This document shows, piece by piece, positions 47,065-55,874 of a DNA stretch of 64,000 bases. The DNA is from an uncultured bacterium. Lineage in GTDB: Bacteria; Bacillota; Clostridia; Lachnospirales; Lachnospiraceae. Each line of letters starts with the position of its first letter. Position 1 is the stretch's first letter. Location of the stretch: contig CANDBT010000002.1 in assembly GCA_947383005.1 (NCBI GenBank), positions 62,001-126,000 on the forward strand. The letters run 5' to 3'. The notes below the pieces were generated by a model. It had not been told where the DNA came from. It did not search any database and was given only the letters and a program-made list of their open reading frames with translations. The position numbers and the translations under genes were made by a program.

Positions 47065-47541
47065 TCAATGAGTACTGCTCCTTCTCTTCCCGGTCATCTC
47101 TGTCACAGTCATTTTCAAAACCGCAGTAACTCCTATTATATCCGTATTAAATGGGAAGTCCTCCGCATGATATTGCCGCATCAAAATTTTCAGCGCCTTA
47201 TATTTATCTTCATCCTTTACCATTTCTATGGTTCCATGGCCAATCACGCTTTCATAGGCCATAGTACAACTCATCCGTTCCTCATTAAGGATTAAATTGT
47301 GGCCGCAATCCATCTCAAAAGTTACACGGTTATCCTTTGCTATCAAATCCAGCTTCTTGCCTTCCCTGGCCGCGTGAAAGTATAAGAAAACCTGCTCTCC
47401 CTGCACATCCAATCCGAAATTAAGAGGAACAATATAGGGAAAATTTTCATCATTTAAAGCGATTCTGCACACATCGCATTTTCTGATAATTTCAACCATT
47501 TCCTTAAAATCTGTAATTTCTCTGTCTTTTCTTCTCATCAT
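47065..47541 (-). CDS. Pyridoxamine 5'-phosphate oxidase-fold (NimA-like) flavin protein
   Basis: A 158-residue split-barrel protein: MRRKDREITDFKEMVEIIRKCDVCRIALNDENFPYIVPLNFGLD is the typical start of the NimA-like/PNPOx-related group. GEQVFLYFHAAREGKKLDLIAKDNRVTFEMD and the YESVIGHGTIEMVKDEDKYKALKILMRQYH segments follow. Members bind FMN or haem; some reduce nitroimidazoles. Length is normal. RBS AAGGAG. The gene is between the LytTR and LysR genes on the same strand. Confidence 0.88.
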   Translation of the reverse strand: MMRRKDREITDFKEMVEIIRKCDVCRIALNDENFPYIVPLNFGLDVQGEQVFLYFHAAREGKKLDLIAKDNRVTFEMDCGHNLILNEERMSCTMAYESVIGHGTIEMVKDEDKYKALKILMRQYHAEDFPFNTDIIGVTAVLKMTVTEMTGKRRSSTH

Positions 47542-47590
47542 TTCTCCTTTTTACGTTTAATGTACCCTCGAATTCTCTCTGTGCCTGAAT

Positions 47591-48556
47591 TTACCCTCCG
47601 TCCCTTCTGCCGGAACCCACAGTTCCTGGTAATAAGATTTCATCACCTCCATTCTCCATAATCGCCTTTTTCCCCCTTTTCAAATATTTATATAATGTCT
47701 CTGCCGCAAGGCTCTTTCCACGCCCCTTATCCGAAACAATCTGGATAGACCGTTTGGGAATACAGCAATTTATATGCATTTGTATTAATTTTTTGCTTTC
47801 CAGCAAAGGCCGGGCAAGGGCTTCGGAAACAAAACCAATTCCAAAATTGTTTTCAATCAGCGGCAACATAAGGTCCGATGTTGCAACTTCCATATCCGGC
47901 TCATAATCCGCACCATGTTCGATAAAAAATTCTCTATAGAAATGATATGTGGCGCTTTCTCTTCCCAATCCGATTAAAGAATAATTTTTGATGTCTTTCA
48001 GTTCTAAGATCCTTTCACTCAGGGCTCTATATTGCGTTCCGCCTGCAAGTATTTCGTCATAGTCCATTATTTTGCTGCACGAAACGCTTTCGGGCAGTTC
48101 AGAAGGGATAGTAACAACAGCAAAATCCAGTTTCCCGCTTACAAGGTGCCGTATCGTTTCCGGTGCTGTATGGTTATGGATTTTTATTTTTATTTCAGGA
48201 AATTCCAATCTAAAATTATGCAGGGCACTTAATAAAAAAAGATGCAAAGCTGTTTCTGTTGCCCCAATTTCCACTGTACCGCCATTCAAAGAACTCTGTA
48301 TACCTATTTCCTCCTGCGCACCTAATAATTGCCTGTATGCAATTTCTACATGAGAATACAGCAATTTTCCTTCTTCTGTCAAGCTGATTCCTCTTGCCCC
48401 GCGAGCAAACAGGCAGCAGCCAAGCTGCGATTCCAGCAGCTTCATAATACGTGTCACATTTGGCTGATTACTGCCCAGAGCAGCCGCTGCTTTCGTTATG
48501 TTCTCATACTTTGCCACATAGTAAAAGATCTTATAGTATTCAAAATTTATATCCAT
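47591..48556 (-). CDS. LysR-family transcriptional regulator
   Basis: About 321 residues. N-terminal winged helix-turn-helix DINFEYYKIFYYVAKYENITKAAAALGSNQPNVTRIMKLLESQLGCCLF, then the effector domain with GTVEIGATETALHLFLLSALHNFRLEFPEIKI. The start at 48556 (MDINFEYY) fits the family; an ATG at 48598 adds 14 unlikely residues. It is divergent from the MATE pump gene, 122 bp apart, and is a good candidate regulator of the pump or of the flavin protein downstream. Confidence 0.88.
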   Translation of the reverse strand: MDINFEYYKIFYYVAKYENITKAAAALGSNQPNVTRIMKLLESQLGCCLFARGARGISLTEEGKLLYSHVEIAYRQLLGAQEEIGIQSSLNGGTVEIGATETALHLFLLSALHNFRLEFPEIKIKIHNHTAPETIRHLVSGKLDFAVVTIPSELPESVSCSKIMDYDEILAGGTQYRALSERILELKDIKNYSLIGLGRESATYHFYREFFIEHGADYEPDMEVATSDLMLPLIENNFGIGFVSEALARPLLESKKLIQMHINCCIPKRSIQIVSDKGRGKSLAAETLYKYLKRGKKAIMENGGDEILLPGTVGSGRRDGG

Positions 48557-48678
48557 ATATTTTTCATATGCCTCTGATATAATATATATATTTTTCATAT
48601 TTAGTTAAATGAATTATAATACATTATCACATTGGAGTCAAAAGGTATGTAGATAAAATTGAGAAAGGATATGGTTTT

Positions 48679-50019
48679 ATGAATAAAGATTTAACTGTCG
48701 GAAAACCTGAAACGGTATTATGGAGATTCTGCCTTCCACTTTTTGGCAGCATTATTTTCCAGCAGCTCTATAATATAGCGGACAGCCTTGTGGCAGGGAA
48801 ATTTATCGGCGAAAACGCGCTGGCAGCCGTGGGAAACAGTTATGAAATTACATTGATTTTTATTGCGTTTGCGTTTGGCTGCAATATAGGCTGTTCTGTT
48901 GTTGTTTCACAATTATTTGGCGCCAAAGAATTGTGCCGGCTGAAAACCGCCGTGACAACAGCCTGTATTTTCAGCGGAGCCGTCTGCATTGTATTGATGC
49001 TTGCGGGTATTTTGGGCTGCAATCCGCTGCTGCGCTTGATGCGAACGCCAAAAGAAGTATTCGCAGACTCGAAACTGTACCTTGATATTTACATATGGGG
49101 ACTTCCGTTTGTCTTTTTTTATAATATTTCGACTGGGATTTTTTCTGCTTTGGGCGATTCCAAAACCCCATTTTATTTTCTTGCCGTATCCTCGGTATCA
49201 AATATAGCCGTAGACATTTTATTTGTCAAAACATTTCACATGGGTGTTGCAGGCGTTGCGTGGGCAACCTTTTTATGCCAGGGAGTCAGTTGCATCCTGG
49301 CTGTATTTACCGTATGGATACGGCTCAGAAAAATTCCATGCCAAGGGAAACCGGCGTTATTTGACTGGGGGCTGCTAAAAAGAATTTTTATGATTGCCGT
49401 ACCAAGTATTTTACAGCAAAGTTTCATATCTGTAGGGAATATTTTAATCCAAAGCGTCATTAATGGATTTGGCGCTTCTATTATGGCAGGATATTCCGCC
49501 GCAGTAAAGTTGAATAATCTGGTAATTACATCCTTTACCACAATCGGAAACGGAATTTCAAACTATTCGGCACAAAATCTTGGCGCAGGGAAATATGAAA
49601 GGATAAAAGAAGGCTTCCATGCAGGCATTAAAATGGTATGGTTCCTCTGCATCCCATTTTGTACCTTTTATCTTTTCTTTGGAAAATATCTGCTGTTTCT
49701 GTTTATGGAAAAAGATTCCGGGGCCGCGCTGATGACAGGCAGGCAATTTTTATGGATACTCTCACCATTTTACTTTATCGTATCTGCTAAATTGGTTGCC
49801 GACGGCATTCTCCGCGGGATCAGTGCAATGAGCCAGTTCATGGCTGCTACATTTACCGATTTAATCCTGCGCGTGCTTTTGGCTTTTCTGTTATCCGATT
49901 TGACGAATAGCGCCCTTGGTATATGGTGCGCGTGGCCGGTTGGCTGGATTATTGCAATGGCAATTTCCGTTTCCTTTTATCGCAAAAAATCAAAAAAATG
50001 GCCCGTTTCACAGGCTTAA
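48679..50019 (+). CDS. MATE-family multidrug efflux transporter
   Basis: A 446-residue, 12-helix antiporter of the DinF/NorM type. It begins GKPETVLWRFCLPLFGSIIFQQLYNIADSLVAGKFIGENALAAVGNSYEI, which is typical, and has the second-half repeat FMIAVPSILQQSFISVGNILIQSVINGFG. It exports cationic compounds using a Na+ or H+ gradient. It is divergent from the LysR gene. The weak SD is AAAGG. Confidence 0.92.
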   Translation: MNKDLTVGKPETVLWRFCLPLFGSIIFQQLYNIADSLVAGKFIGENALAAVGNSYEITLIFIAFAFGCNIGCSVVVSQLFGAKELCRLKTAVTTACIFSGAVCIVLMLAGILGCNPLLRLMRTPKEVFADSKLYLDIYIWGLPFVFFYNISTGIFSALGDSKTPFYFLAVSSVSNIAVDILFVKTFHMGVAGVAWATFLCQGVSCILAVFTVWIRLRKIPCQGKPALFDWGLLKRIFMIAVPSILQQSFISVGNILIQSVINGFGASIMAGYSAAVKLNNLVITSFTTIGNGISNYSAQNLGAGKYERIKEGFHAGIKMVWFLCIPFCTFYLFFGKYLLFLFMEKDSGAALMTGRQFLWILSPFYFIVSAKLVADGILRGISAMSQFMAATFTDLILRVLLAFLLSDLTNSALGIWCAWPVGWIIAMAISVSFYRKKSKKWPVSQA

Positions 50020-50168
50020 GATTTGTTTGGAACAAAAAACTGCCGCAAATCAGCACAATTCCACAAGGTAAGGCATCCATCTTTTTTGGTATCAGCCTTG
50101 TATTTCGGAATTGCCGATTTTGCAGCAGTTCTTTAACCTATATATTTTCAATTTTCTCGCATATCTGC

Positions 50169-50441
50169 CTATAGATCAGCCTTCGCAAACATTGTCTCGG
50201 TAACTTTCTTCAGCCTTTCTGCTTCCTCCTGCTCCTTTTCTCCTTCCACCAAGATTTCCAGCCGATCACCGGCTTTTGCAGAGAGAGAAAGTACATGAAA
50301 AATCAGCTTGGCATCACCGCTTTTTTCGCCCTTCCTTATCCGCACGCTACCGGCACATTGAATTGCCTCTTTTACTAACTTTCCGGCAGCTTCCGGTAAA
50401 AGGCCAGCTGGATCTTTTACCAAAAATTCAAATTTTACCAT
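50169..50441 (-). CDS. HPr-like protein lacking both phosphorylation sites
   Basis: A 90-residue protein with the size and pattern of HPr (PtsH), the general phosphocarrier of the PTS. Aligned without gaps, the active-site loop GLHARPA is GLLPEAA: His15 is Leu15, Arg17 is Glu17. The regulatory Ser46 (AKSIM) is Leu46 in AKLIF. The rest (V-x-DPAG at the start, VLSLSAKAGDRLEILVEGEKEQEEAERL) keeps the fold. So it cannot act as a phosphocarrier or HPrK target. It is the last gene of the mannose-family PTS operon. A regulatory role, for instance competing with HPr, is an inference. RBS AGGGG. Confidence 0.8.
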   Translation of the reverse strand: MVKFEFLVKDPAGLLPEAAGKLVKEAIQCAGSVRIRKGEKSGDAKLIFHVLSLSAKAGDRLEILVEGEKEQEEAERLKKVTETMFAKADL

Positions 50442-50457
50442 ATATCTTTTTCCCCTT

Positions 50458-51270
50458 TTACTTCTCAGCCAAGTAGCGGTTCAACGCAAAAGCAATTCCT
50501 GCATCATTATTGCTCTTTGTGACAAAATCCGCCAATTTCTTTAACTCCCCAATAGCATTTTCCATGGCGATGGCCGTGCCTGCTTTTTTAAGCATAGGAA
50601 TGTCCAGTTCCTGATCGCCAAAAGCCATCGTTTCTTCCGGACGGATACCCAGTTTTTTGCAAATTGCCTCCAGTGCCTCACCCTTATTAGCACCTTCAGG
50701 AAATATCTCAAGATAAATTTCTGATGAACGGGCCATATCCACTCCTGAAAGTCCCTTATCTTTCATTCTGTCCTGAATTTGGCAGACAATCTCTGACTCG
50801 GCGCCAACCAAAAGTTTATTCGGGCCGGTTCCCTTTTCTTTCCATGTCCTCATCAGATCTCTCATATCTGCCAGTTCCGGCTTATGGCCGATAATCCGGC
50901 TCTCCCGCTCCACATAATAATCCACGCCTGTCACGTACCACTTTCTTCCCTGAAATATCCAAAGCGGAAGGTGATTGACAGCCAGAAGATCCTCATAGAT
51001 TTTCCAGGCCGCCTCCGGAGGCAGGCATCTGTCGTGGATACATTCCTTTCCCTGAAGAATATAGGTTCCTGCGTTGCATGCCTTGATACAGGGAATAGAA
51101 AGCTCATCCTCCACCAACTCGGTAGCTGCTGGCATTCTTCCCGTGATAAGCGCAATTTGTATCCCTATATTATGCGCTTTCCTAAGACTCTCTCTCACTG
51201 CCTGCGGAACCCTTTTTTCATCATTCAAAAGGGTTCCGTCCACATCCAAACAAATCAGCTTATATGACAT
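50458..51270 (-). CDS. Cof-type HAD-IIB family phosphatase
   Basis: A 270-residue HAD hydrolase: motif I ICLDVDGTLLNDEK near residues 5-18, motif II ALITGRMP, motif IV ETMAFGDQELDIPMLKKAG near 215. It overlaps the upstream small-membrane-protein gene by 16 bp and lies in the PTS operon, so it could dephosphorylate the sugar phosphate formed by this PTS or one made from it. RBS GGATGG. The substrate is not defined by sequence. Confidence 0.9.
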   Translation of the reverse strand: MSYKLICLDVDGTLLNDEKRVPQAVRESLRKAHNIGIQIALITGRMPAATELVEDELSIPCIKACNAGTYILQGKECIHDRCLPPEAAWKIYEDLLAVNHLPLWIFQGRKWYVTGVDYYVERESRIIGHKPELADMRDLMRTWKEKGTGPNKLLVGAESEIVCQIQDRMKDKGLSGVDMARSSEIYLEIFPEGANKGEALEAICKKLGIRPEETMAFGDQELDIPMLKKAGTAIAMENAIGELKKLADFVTKSNNDAGIAFALNRYLAEK

Positions 51271-51554
51271 GAATCATCCATCCCCAACAGATCTAATATC
51301 TTTTCCACATTACGTTTTCCGTTTCGGATACCCAGATTAAATACCGATGCACTCCCCAAACCTGTAAGACTCAAAACAATGCCCGAAATGCCTAAGAAAA
51401 GGTTTTCGCTCTGTCCCGCAAATCCTGCATAGATAAATGCCACTCCGGTGGCAGACAAAGCAAGTGCAATTTTTTTCCATCTGTCAATCTGCCCAAGAGC
51501 CCTCGTCTGAAGCGCCGCCTCCCGGGATAATCGTTTTCTTTCTGCCACATTCAT
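51255..51554 (-). CDS. Small membrane protein of the PTS operon, unknown function
   Basis: A 99-residue protein with a basic N-terminus (NVAERKRLSREAALQTRALGQIDRWKK), two hydrophobic helices (IALALSATGVAFIYAGFAG and LFLGISGIVLSLTGLGSASVFNLGI) and a hydrophilic tail NGKRNVEKILDLLGM. The start ATG has AGAGG upstream. It is encoded between IID and the HAD phosphatase. I do not recognise a family with known function. Confidence 0.8.
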   Translation of the reverse strand: MNVAERKRLSREAALQTRALGQIDRWKKIALALSATGVAFIYAGFAGQSENLFLGISGIVLSLTGLGSASVFNLGIRNGKRNVEKILDLLGMDDSCHIS

Positions 51555-51569
51555 AATATTTACCTCTGC

Positions 51570-52403
51570 TTAATAGACCAATCCCGGATTGAAGAATCCC
51601 ACAAGCACGCCGATAAAAGCAACCACAACCAGAAGCAGCATGACTTTGATCGGCGACATCCGTTTCTTTGCCATCAAAAACCAGCAGGCAATAACGAAAA
51701 TCGCTGTCAAAAGACCAGGAAATACTTCGTTTAATTTATCCTGCAATACCAGATACGGTTCTCCCGCTTCATTGAGAAGCTGCATCGATGTGGTGACGCT
51801 TACCCAGGTCGCAGACACGGCTCCGATTACCATTCCGCCAAGAATGGAAACCGAGTCCCTGATGGCATCGCCTTGAGCGCCAATCAGGAATTCCACGGCC
51901 TTGGTGCCGAGACTGTATCCTTTAAAATACAGGAACCGCATTCCCAGATAAGCGAATAAATTCCAAACAATAATGTAAAAAATCGCACCCAGCGGAGAAC
52001 CGCCTGTGGACATGCCCATAGCAATGCCCAGGAGAATAGGAATCACCGTCCCCACTACCAGAGAGTCTCCGATTCCTGCAATGGGACCCATCAGACCGGC
52101 ACGAAGGCCGTTGATGGTCTCATCATCCACATCTTCAGCTCCGCCTGCTCTCGCCTCCTCCAGGCCCGCGGTAATACCCACAATCAATGTGCCAAGCTGA
52201 GGCTCTGTATTGAAGAACGCCGTGTAAGTGTTCATAGCCTTTGCCTTGTCATCTTCGTTATCGTATAAATCCTCCACCAAAGGAAGCATGGAACACAGAT
52301 ATCCGAAAGTCTGCATATGTTCCTGGGAAAAACAAGTCAGGTGTCCATAAAACCAGTTATGGAACGATTTTGTCAGAGCTTTTTTTGACAGCTTCTTTTC
52401 CAT
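51570..52403 (-). CDS. PTS system mannose/fructose/sorbose family IID component
   Basis: A 277-residue membrane subunit that with IIC forms the translocation channel. The N-terminus KKLSKKALTKSFHNWFYGHLTCFSQEHMQTFGYLCSMLP is typical, followed by the GLEEARA and GLMGPIAGIGDSLVVGTVIPILL segments. C-terminal helices are clear. The ATG at 52403 has AGGAGG nine bases away and lies just after the IIC stop; the frame extends upstream but without an SD. The specificity of the system cannot be told from this subunit. Confidence 0.93.
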   Translation of the reverse strand: MEKKLSKKALTKSFHNWFYGHLTCFSQEHMQTFGYLCSMLPLVEDLYDNEDDKAKAMNTYTAFFNTEPQLGTLIVGITAGLEEARAGGAEDVDDETINGLRAGLMGPIAGIGDSLVVGTVIPILLGIAMGMSTGGSPLGAIFYIIVWNLFAYLGMRFLYFKGYSLGTKAVEFLIGAQGDAIRDSVSILGGMVIGAVSATWVSVTTSMQLLNEAGEPYLVLQDKLNEVFPGLLTAIFVIACWFLMAKKRMSPIKVMLLLVVVAFIGVLVGFFNPGLVY

Positions 52404-52404
52404 C

Positions 52405-53244
52405 TCAGATATCCTCCTCGTCATCATCATATCCGCCGGCAACTGCTGCTTTGCTCACGGACAGCATTTTAATCTTATAGTTAATAACAGCAAACATTCC
52501 GGCAATCACGGTTGCTGATACCAGGTTGATCCCCATAGATGCCGCCAGGGTAAATCCAAACAGATAGGGAATAAAATCCGTTACCTGCTTTACAATCTGT
52601 TTTAACAAAATCGCAATACCAACACAGGGAAGGAGAGAGCCAACCGTAAACAAGGTTTTCATGGCAATTCCGTCCATGGGAAGGGTGGTCTTAATCAACT
52701 CCACCACACTGGTTCCCATTTTACACATAATCAATGTGGGAATGAAGGAGCAGATAAAGTGAGAAATCCATGGCAGAACCATGTCAACTACATATAATTT
52801 ATGATAATCCCTTTTTTCCACGGCCTGCCAGCCAATATGCTGCCACGCCAAATTAATCGTGGCGGTTCCGTAAAACAGCACAGTTCCCAAAGTACCCACC
52901 ATAGCGCCGAAGGAAGTTGCCAGCGCAGCGCCTTCTGTGGATGTTGCCTCCAATCCATAACTTTTCAATGCAACCATAGCCAAGGGAATCCCTATATAGC
53001 TTACCGCGCGGACATCGGCCGATACAGTCCCGCCCGGAGTGACCAAAGCAATATAAACAACCTGCATGGCACATCCTACCAGGATTCCGGTTTTCATATC
53101 CCCGAGAATCAGACCGCAGATAAATCCACCGATTAAAGGCCTTCCAAATGTATAGTTACCAACCGATGAGCCGCCCATACCAGGCATACTCGACAGACAC
53201 GCAAACAGGCCCAGCAGAGCCGCCTGTAACCAACTGATTGTCAT
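52405..53244 (-). CDS. PTS system mannose/fructose/sorbose family IIC component
   Basis: A 279-residue polytopic permease. It starts TISWLQAALLGLFACLSSMPGMGGSSVGNYTFGRPLIGGFICGLILGDMKTGILVG, characteristic of IIC-Man proteins, and has several membrane segments. The C-terminus ends SKAAVAGGYDDDEEDI. RBS TAAGGAGGGG. It is 12 bp from IIB and adjacent to IID. Confidence 0.93.
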   Translation of the reverse strand: MTISWLQAALLGLFACLSSMPGMGGSSVGNYTFGRPLIGGFICGLILGDMKTGILVGCAMQVVYIALVTPGGTVSADVRAVSYIGIPLAMVALKSYGLEATSTEGAALATSFGAMVGTLGTVLFYGTATINLAWQHIGWQAVEKRDYHKLYVVDMVLPWISHFICSFIPTLIMCKMGTSVVELIKTTLPMDGIAMKTLFTVGSLLPCVGIAILLKQIVKQVTDFIPYLFGFTLAASMGINLVSATVIAGMFAVINYKIKMLSVSKAAVAGGYDDDEEDI

Positions 53245-53256
53245 GATATCCCCTCC

Positions 53257-53751
53257 TTAGTGAAATCCAAACTGGCCTCTGAATTTTTTCCAGTTACCAA
53301 TCGCCTCATCCTTCAACAGAGCAAATTCCACCTCATATCCTGCATTCATAATATTCTCCAGGGCCTGCGCCTCTTCCTGGGTAATTGACTGGTTATTACC
53401 TAACTTTGTTGTCCCTGGGCGGTCATTGCATGGCCCGATAATCACGGTGCTGATACCTGGCTTCAATCCTTGCTTCACCAAAATAGTTTCCATATCCAGA
53501 GGATTTTTGGTGATAAGGAAATAATTATCCTTACTCTTTAGGACCTTCTCGCTCTTTTCCATAAATTCCTCCAGCGACCAGACGAAGGTCTTTTTTCCGC
53601 TTGCGCTCTTGTAAGCAGATTTTAAAACCGGATTCTTTGCCGCCGCATTATTGACCGCAATCAACCCGTCACAAGGATATTCCAATGCCCATCTCGTACA
53701 AGTCTGTCCATGAATCATTCTGTCATCAACGCGGATAAATGATATTGCCAT
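53257..53751 (-). CDS. PTS system mannose/fructose/sorbose family IIB component
   Basis: A 164-residue soluble subunit; the phospho-accepting His14 lies in IRVDDRMIHGQTCTRWA. It takes phosphate from IIA and gives it to the incoming sugar. The usual order of secondary structure follows (LIAVNNAAAKNPVLKSAYK, NYFLITKNPLDMETILVKQG, VIIGPCNDRPGTTKLGNNQSIT). RBS TAGGAGGG. Confidence 0.94.
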   Translation of the reverse strand: MAISFIRVDDRMIHGQTCTRWALEYPCDGLIAVNNAAAKNPVLKSAYKSASGKKTFVWSLEEFMEKSEKVLKSKDNYFLITKNPLDMETILVKQGLKPGISTVIIGPCNDRPGTTKLGNNQSITQEEAQALENIMNAGYEVEFALLKDEAIGNWKKFRGQFGFH

Positions 53752-53859
53752 GATTATTCCCTCCTACTGATTATTATTTTTAGATTAATTTTTATTTTTC
53801 CGCCAGCATCCTGTTTTTCCTACGATGCCATCTTCCCTTTGCCTGTTCTTTGGACCTTT

Positions 53860-54288
53860 TCAGATTTCGTCTTCCTCTTCACTGACTGTTACCGTAAACT
53901 CGTGAAGCGCCTCCCTTGCTTCCGGAACCAGCATATCGACAATCTGTGCCCTGTCCACGCTGTCCTTTGAAACCACAGCGCTAACCACCAGCGGCAAATT
54001 CATCCCACCTATCATGGTCGTTCGATTCAAAAGCCCTTGTTCTGCCAGCACTTTAGCTGTAGTCGTCAAGGGAGATCCTCCAATCATATCAGCAAACACA
54101 AGAAGCTCATCTTCCTCCTTGACCACAGAAACACATTTACGCACGTTCTCGGCAAGCTCATCGGCGCCCATCCCATTTTTCAGGCTTGTGGAAAGGATAT
54201 CCTTCCTTCCCTCCCCCGCAAGCATATCCAGTACACTATGCACTCCCTGTGCCATAGTCCCGTGGCTCACCAGCAATATGTACTTCAT
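53860..54288 (-). CDS. PTS system mannose-type IIA component
   Basis: A 142-residue IIA-Man domain protein; the active His9 is in YILLVSHGTMAQGV. Other family segments are DELLVFADMIGGSPLTTTAKVL and MIGGMNLPLVVSAVV. It accepts phosphate from real HPr. The ATG at 54288 has GGAGGG seven bases away; the upstream ATG is in the SD region. It begins the PTS operon, with a palindrome (54302-54319) just upstream of the SD. A Glu/Asp-rich tail ends the protein. Confidence 0.92.
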   Translation of the reverse strand: MKYILLVSHGTMAQGVHSVLDMLAGEGRKDILSTSLKNGMGADELAENVRKCVSVVKEEDELLVFADMIGGSPLTTTAKVLAEQGLLNRTTMIGGMNLPLVVSAVVSKDSVDRAQIVDMLVPEAREALHEFTVTVSEEEDEI

Positions 54289-54301
54289 ATTCGCTCCCTC
54301 C

Positions 54302-54319
54302 ATACAAAAATTTTTGTAT
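54302..54319. promoter_or_regulatory. Palindrome at the PTS operon leader
   Basis: ATACAAAAATTTTTGTAT is a perfect 18-bp palindrome directly upstream of the IIA Shine-Dalgarno. It could be an operator or an mRNA hairpin that affects translation. Confidence 0.45.
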
Positions 54320-54375
54320 AACGGTTCCGCTTCTTTTGACCGTTATGCTTTTGTTTTATCGTGCTTTCAGTATAT

Positions 54376-54415
54376 AAAAAAAGCGGCACATGTTCACCTA
54401 ACATGTGTCACTCTT
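54376..54415 (-). terminator. Terminator between sensory operon and PTS operon
   Basis: On the minus strand GTGACACATGTT-AGGTG-AACATGTGCCGC followed by T7. The inner arms CACATGTT/AACATGTG are perfect. It lies 80 bp after the membrane-anchored sugar-binding gene, so the PTS operon needs its own promoter. Confidence 0.75.
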
Positions 54416-54494
54416 TTTATCTGCCATGCGTCATATCTTTTCATGACATTTGTCATATTTGCTTTTGTTCCTTCGCCGTATTTCTCATTACTAT

Positions 54495-55874
54495 TCAATA
54501 AATGCTCTTTTTAGTTTTCAAATACTGATTGATATTCCGATTCTGAATAATAGTTTCCATATTGATGTTGGAATTTCCCTCCAAAATCGTCCTTACTGCC
54601 CGATCCACTTCCGCAACCGCATTATCATAATCATGAAACCGGGGAATCACAACCGCCTGTTCCACCGAATCGCTTAACATGGAAAGCTTCCCCAAATTTC
54701 CCGAGTCAAAATTTCCCGCAAAAAATTTCTGGTTTTCTTCGGATTCCACAACCTCTTTCAGCACGGGGACTCCCTCGGAATAGCTGAAAATTTCCGACTG
54801 AAGTTCTTCATCCCCAGTTAAAAATTTCATCAGCTCCCATGCCTCCTGTGAGTGAACCGTAGATTTACTCATAGCAAGCGTAAGCGTATCCAACCGGGAA
54901 ATATTCCCCCCTTCCGGGCCGGCAGGCATGGTTACACAGTCCCACTCAAATCCAGAGTATTTCTTTATACTTAAAGGATAAGATTTGTATGCCCGGTATT
55001 CGGAAAACAGCATAGGCTGAAAAGCTACATTCCCCAAGGCAAACTCTTTGCTGGAAACGCTGTAACCCCGGTTCAGCTCCTCCATTCTGCCCATAAAGGA
55101 AATAGCCGTTTTTGCCTTCTCATCCGTCAGATAGCACTCCGTCCCTCTTTCATCAAATAACGTGACCCCATTGGAATCAAAAGCGTCTTCCCAGGTATAA
55201 CCCACGGTTCCAAACTGGTCAATGACGCCATTTCCATCCGTGTCCTTTGTCACTTCCCGGCAGATATGGTAAAAGTCGTCCCATGTCCACTGATTTCCCG
55301 GCATGGCAAGCCCTTCCCGTTCCAAGACGCTTTTATTTACAAACATCAGCTTGGGGGCACATTCATAAGGCAGGGCGTACTGCACACCTCCATAACTCCC
55401 ATATTCATAGGCAGAGGTATAATAGCGCTCTGAAGAAAATTCCTTATCCTCCTCTATAAAGGAAGTGAGTTCCCGCAGTACCCCTGCTTCCGCGAAATCG
55501 TTAAAATGCTCTCCCGGTACAAAAAAAAGATCCGGCGCCTTTCCTCTCATCATCTGCCCGGACAGCCACTCCGGATAATCCTCCTTAACGATACCGCTTA
55601 CATATTCCACCTGGATATCCGGATGCTGTTCTTCAAACCGTACAATAGCCTCCTCCAACAGCTTGTAAGAATAACCGTTCTGCACACCCCAGTAACTGTC
55701 ACTGAACACGCCTATGCGTATCACATTTTCATAAAACCCCGGAAGCATTTTATACATGTCGCTGGCTGTCATCCAAATAGACACCAGAAGAAAAACACAG
55801 AGCCCTGCCCGGATGCCATACTTCCTGTCTGTCTTATTTTTATCCGTTTTGCCCTTACCTGCTCTTCGTCCCAT
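54495..55874 (-). CDS. Membrane-anchored extracellular sugar-binding protein (sensory)
   Basis: About 459 residues. A cytoplasmic basic start (MGRRAGKGKTDKNKTDRKYG) precedes one membrane helix (IRAGLCVFLLVSIWMTASDMY) without a lipobox, then a family 1 solute-binding domain (VIRIGVFSDSYWGVQNGYSYKLLEEAIVRFEEQHPDIQVEYV). The ATG at 55874 overlaps the regulator stop by one base (TGATG), with GGAG about ten bases upstream. As the last gene of a kinase/regulator operon with no permease, it may sense rather than transport, although it could serve permeases elsewhere. Confidence 0.82.
   Translation of the reverse strand: MGRRAGKGKTDKNKTDRKYGIRAGLCVFLLVSIWMTASDMYKMLPGFYENVIRIGVFSDSYWGVQNGYSYKLLEEAIVRFEEQHPDIQVEYVSGIVKEDYPEWLSGQMMRGKAPDLFFVPGEHFNDFAEAGVLRELTSFIEEDKEFSSERYYTSAYEYGSYGGVQYALPYECAPKLMFVNKSVLEREGLAMPGNQWTWDDFYHICREVTKDTDGNGVIDQFGTVGYTWEDAFDSNGVTLFDERGTECYLTDEKAKTAISFMGRMEELNRGYSVSSKEFALGNVAFQPMLFSEYRAYKSYPLSIKKYSGFEWDCVTMPAGPEGGNISRLDTLTLAMSKSTVHSQEAWELMKFLTGDEELQSEIFSYSEGVPVLKEVVESEENQKFFAGNFDSGNLGKLSMLSDSVEQAVVIPRFHDYDNAVAEVDRAVRTILEGNSNINMETIIQNRNINQYLKTKKSIY

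Noticed and set aside
50169-50441. Functional HPr (ptsH)
   Set aside because: His15 and Ser46 are both leucine, so a phosphocarrier role is not possible by the known mechanism.
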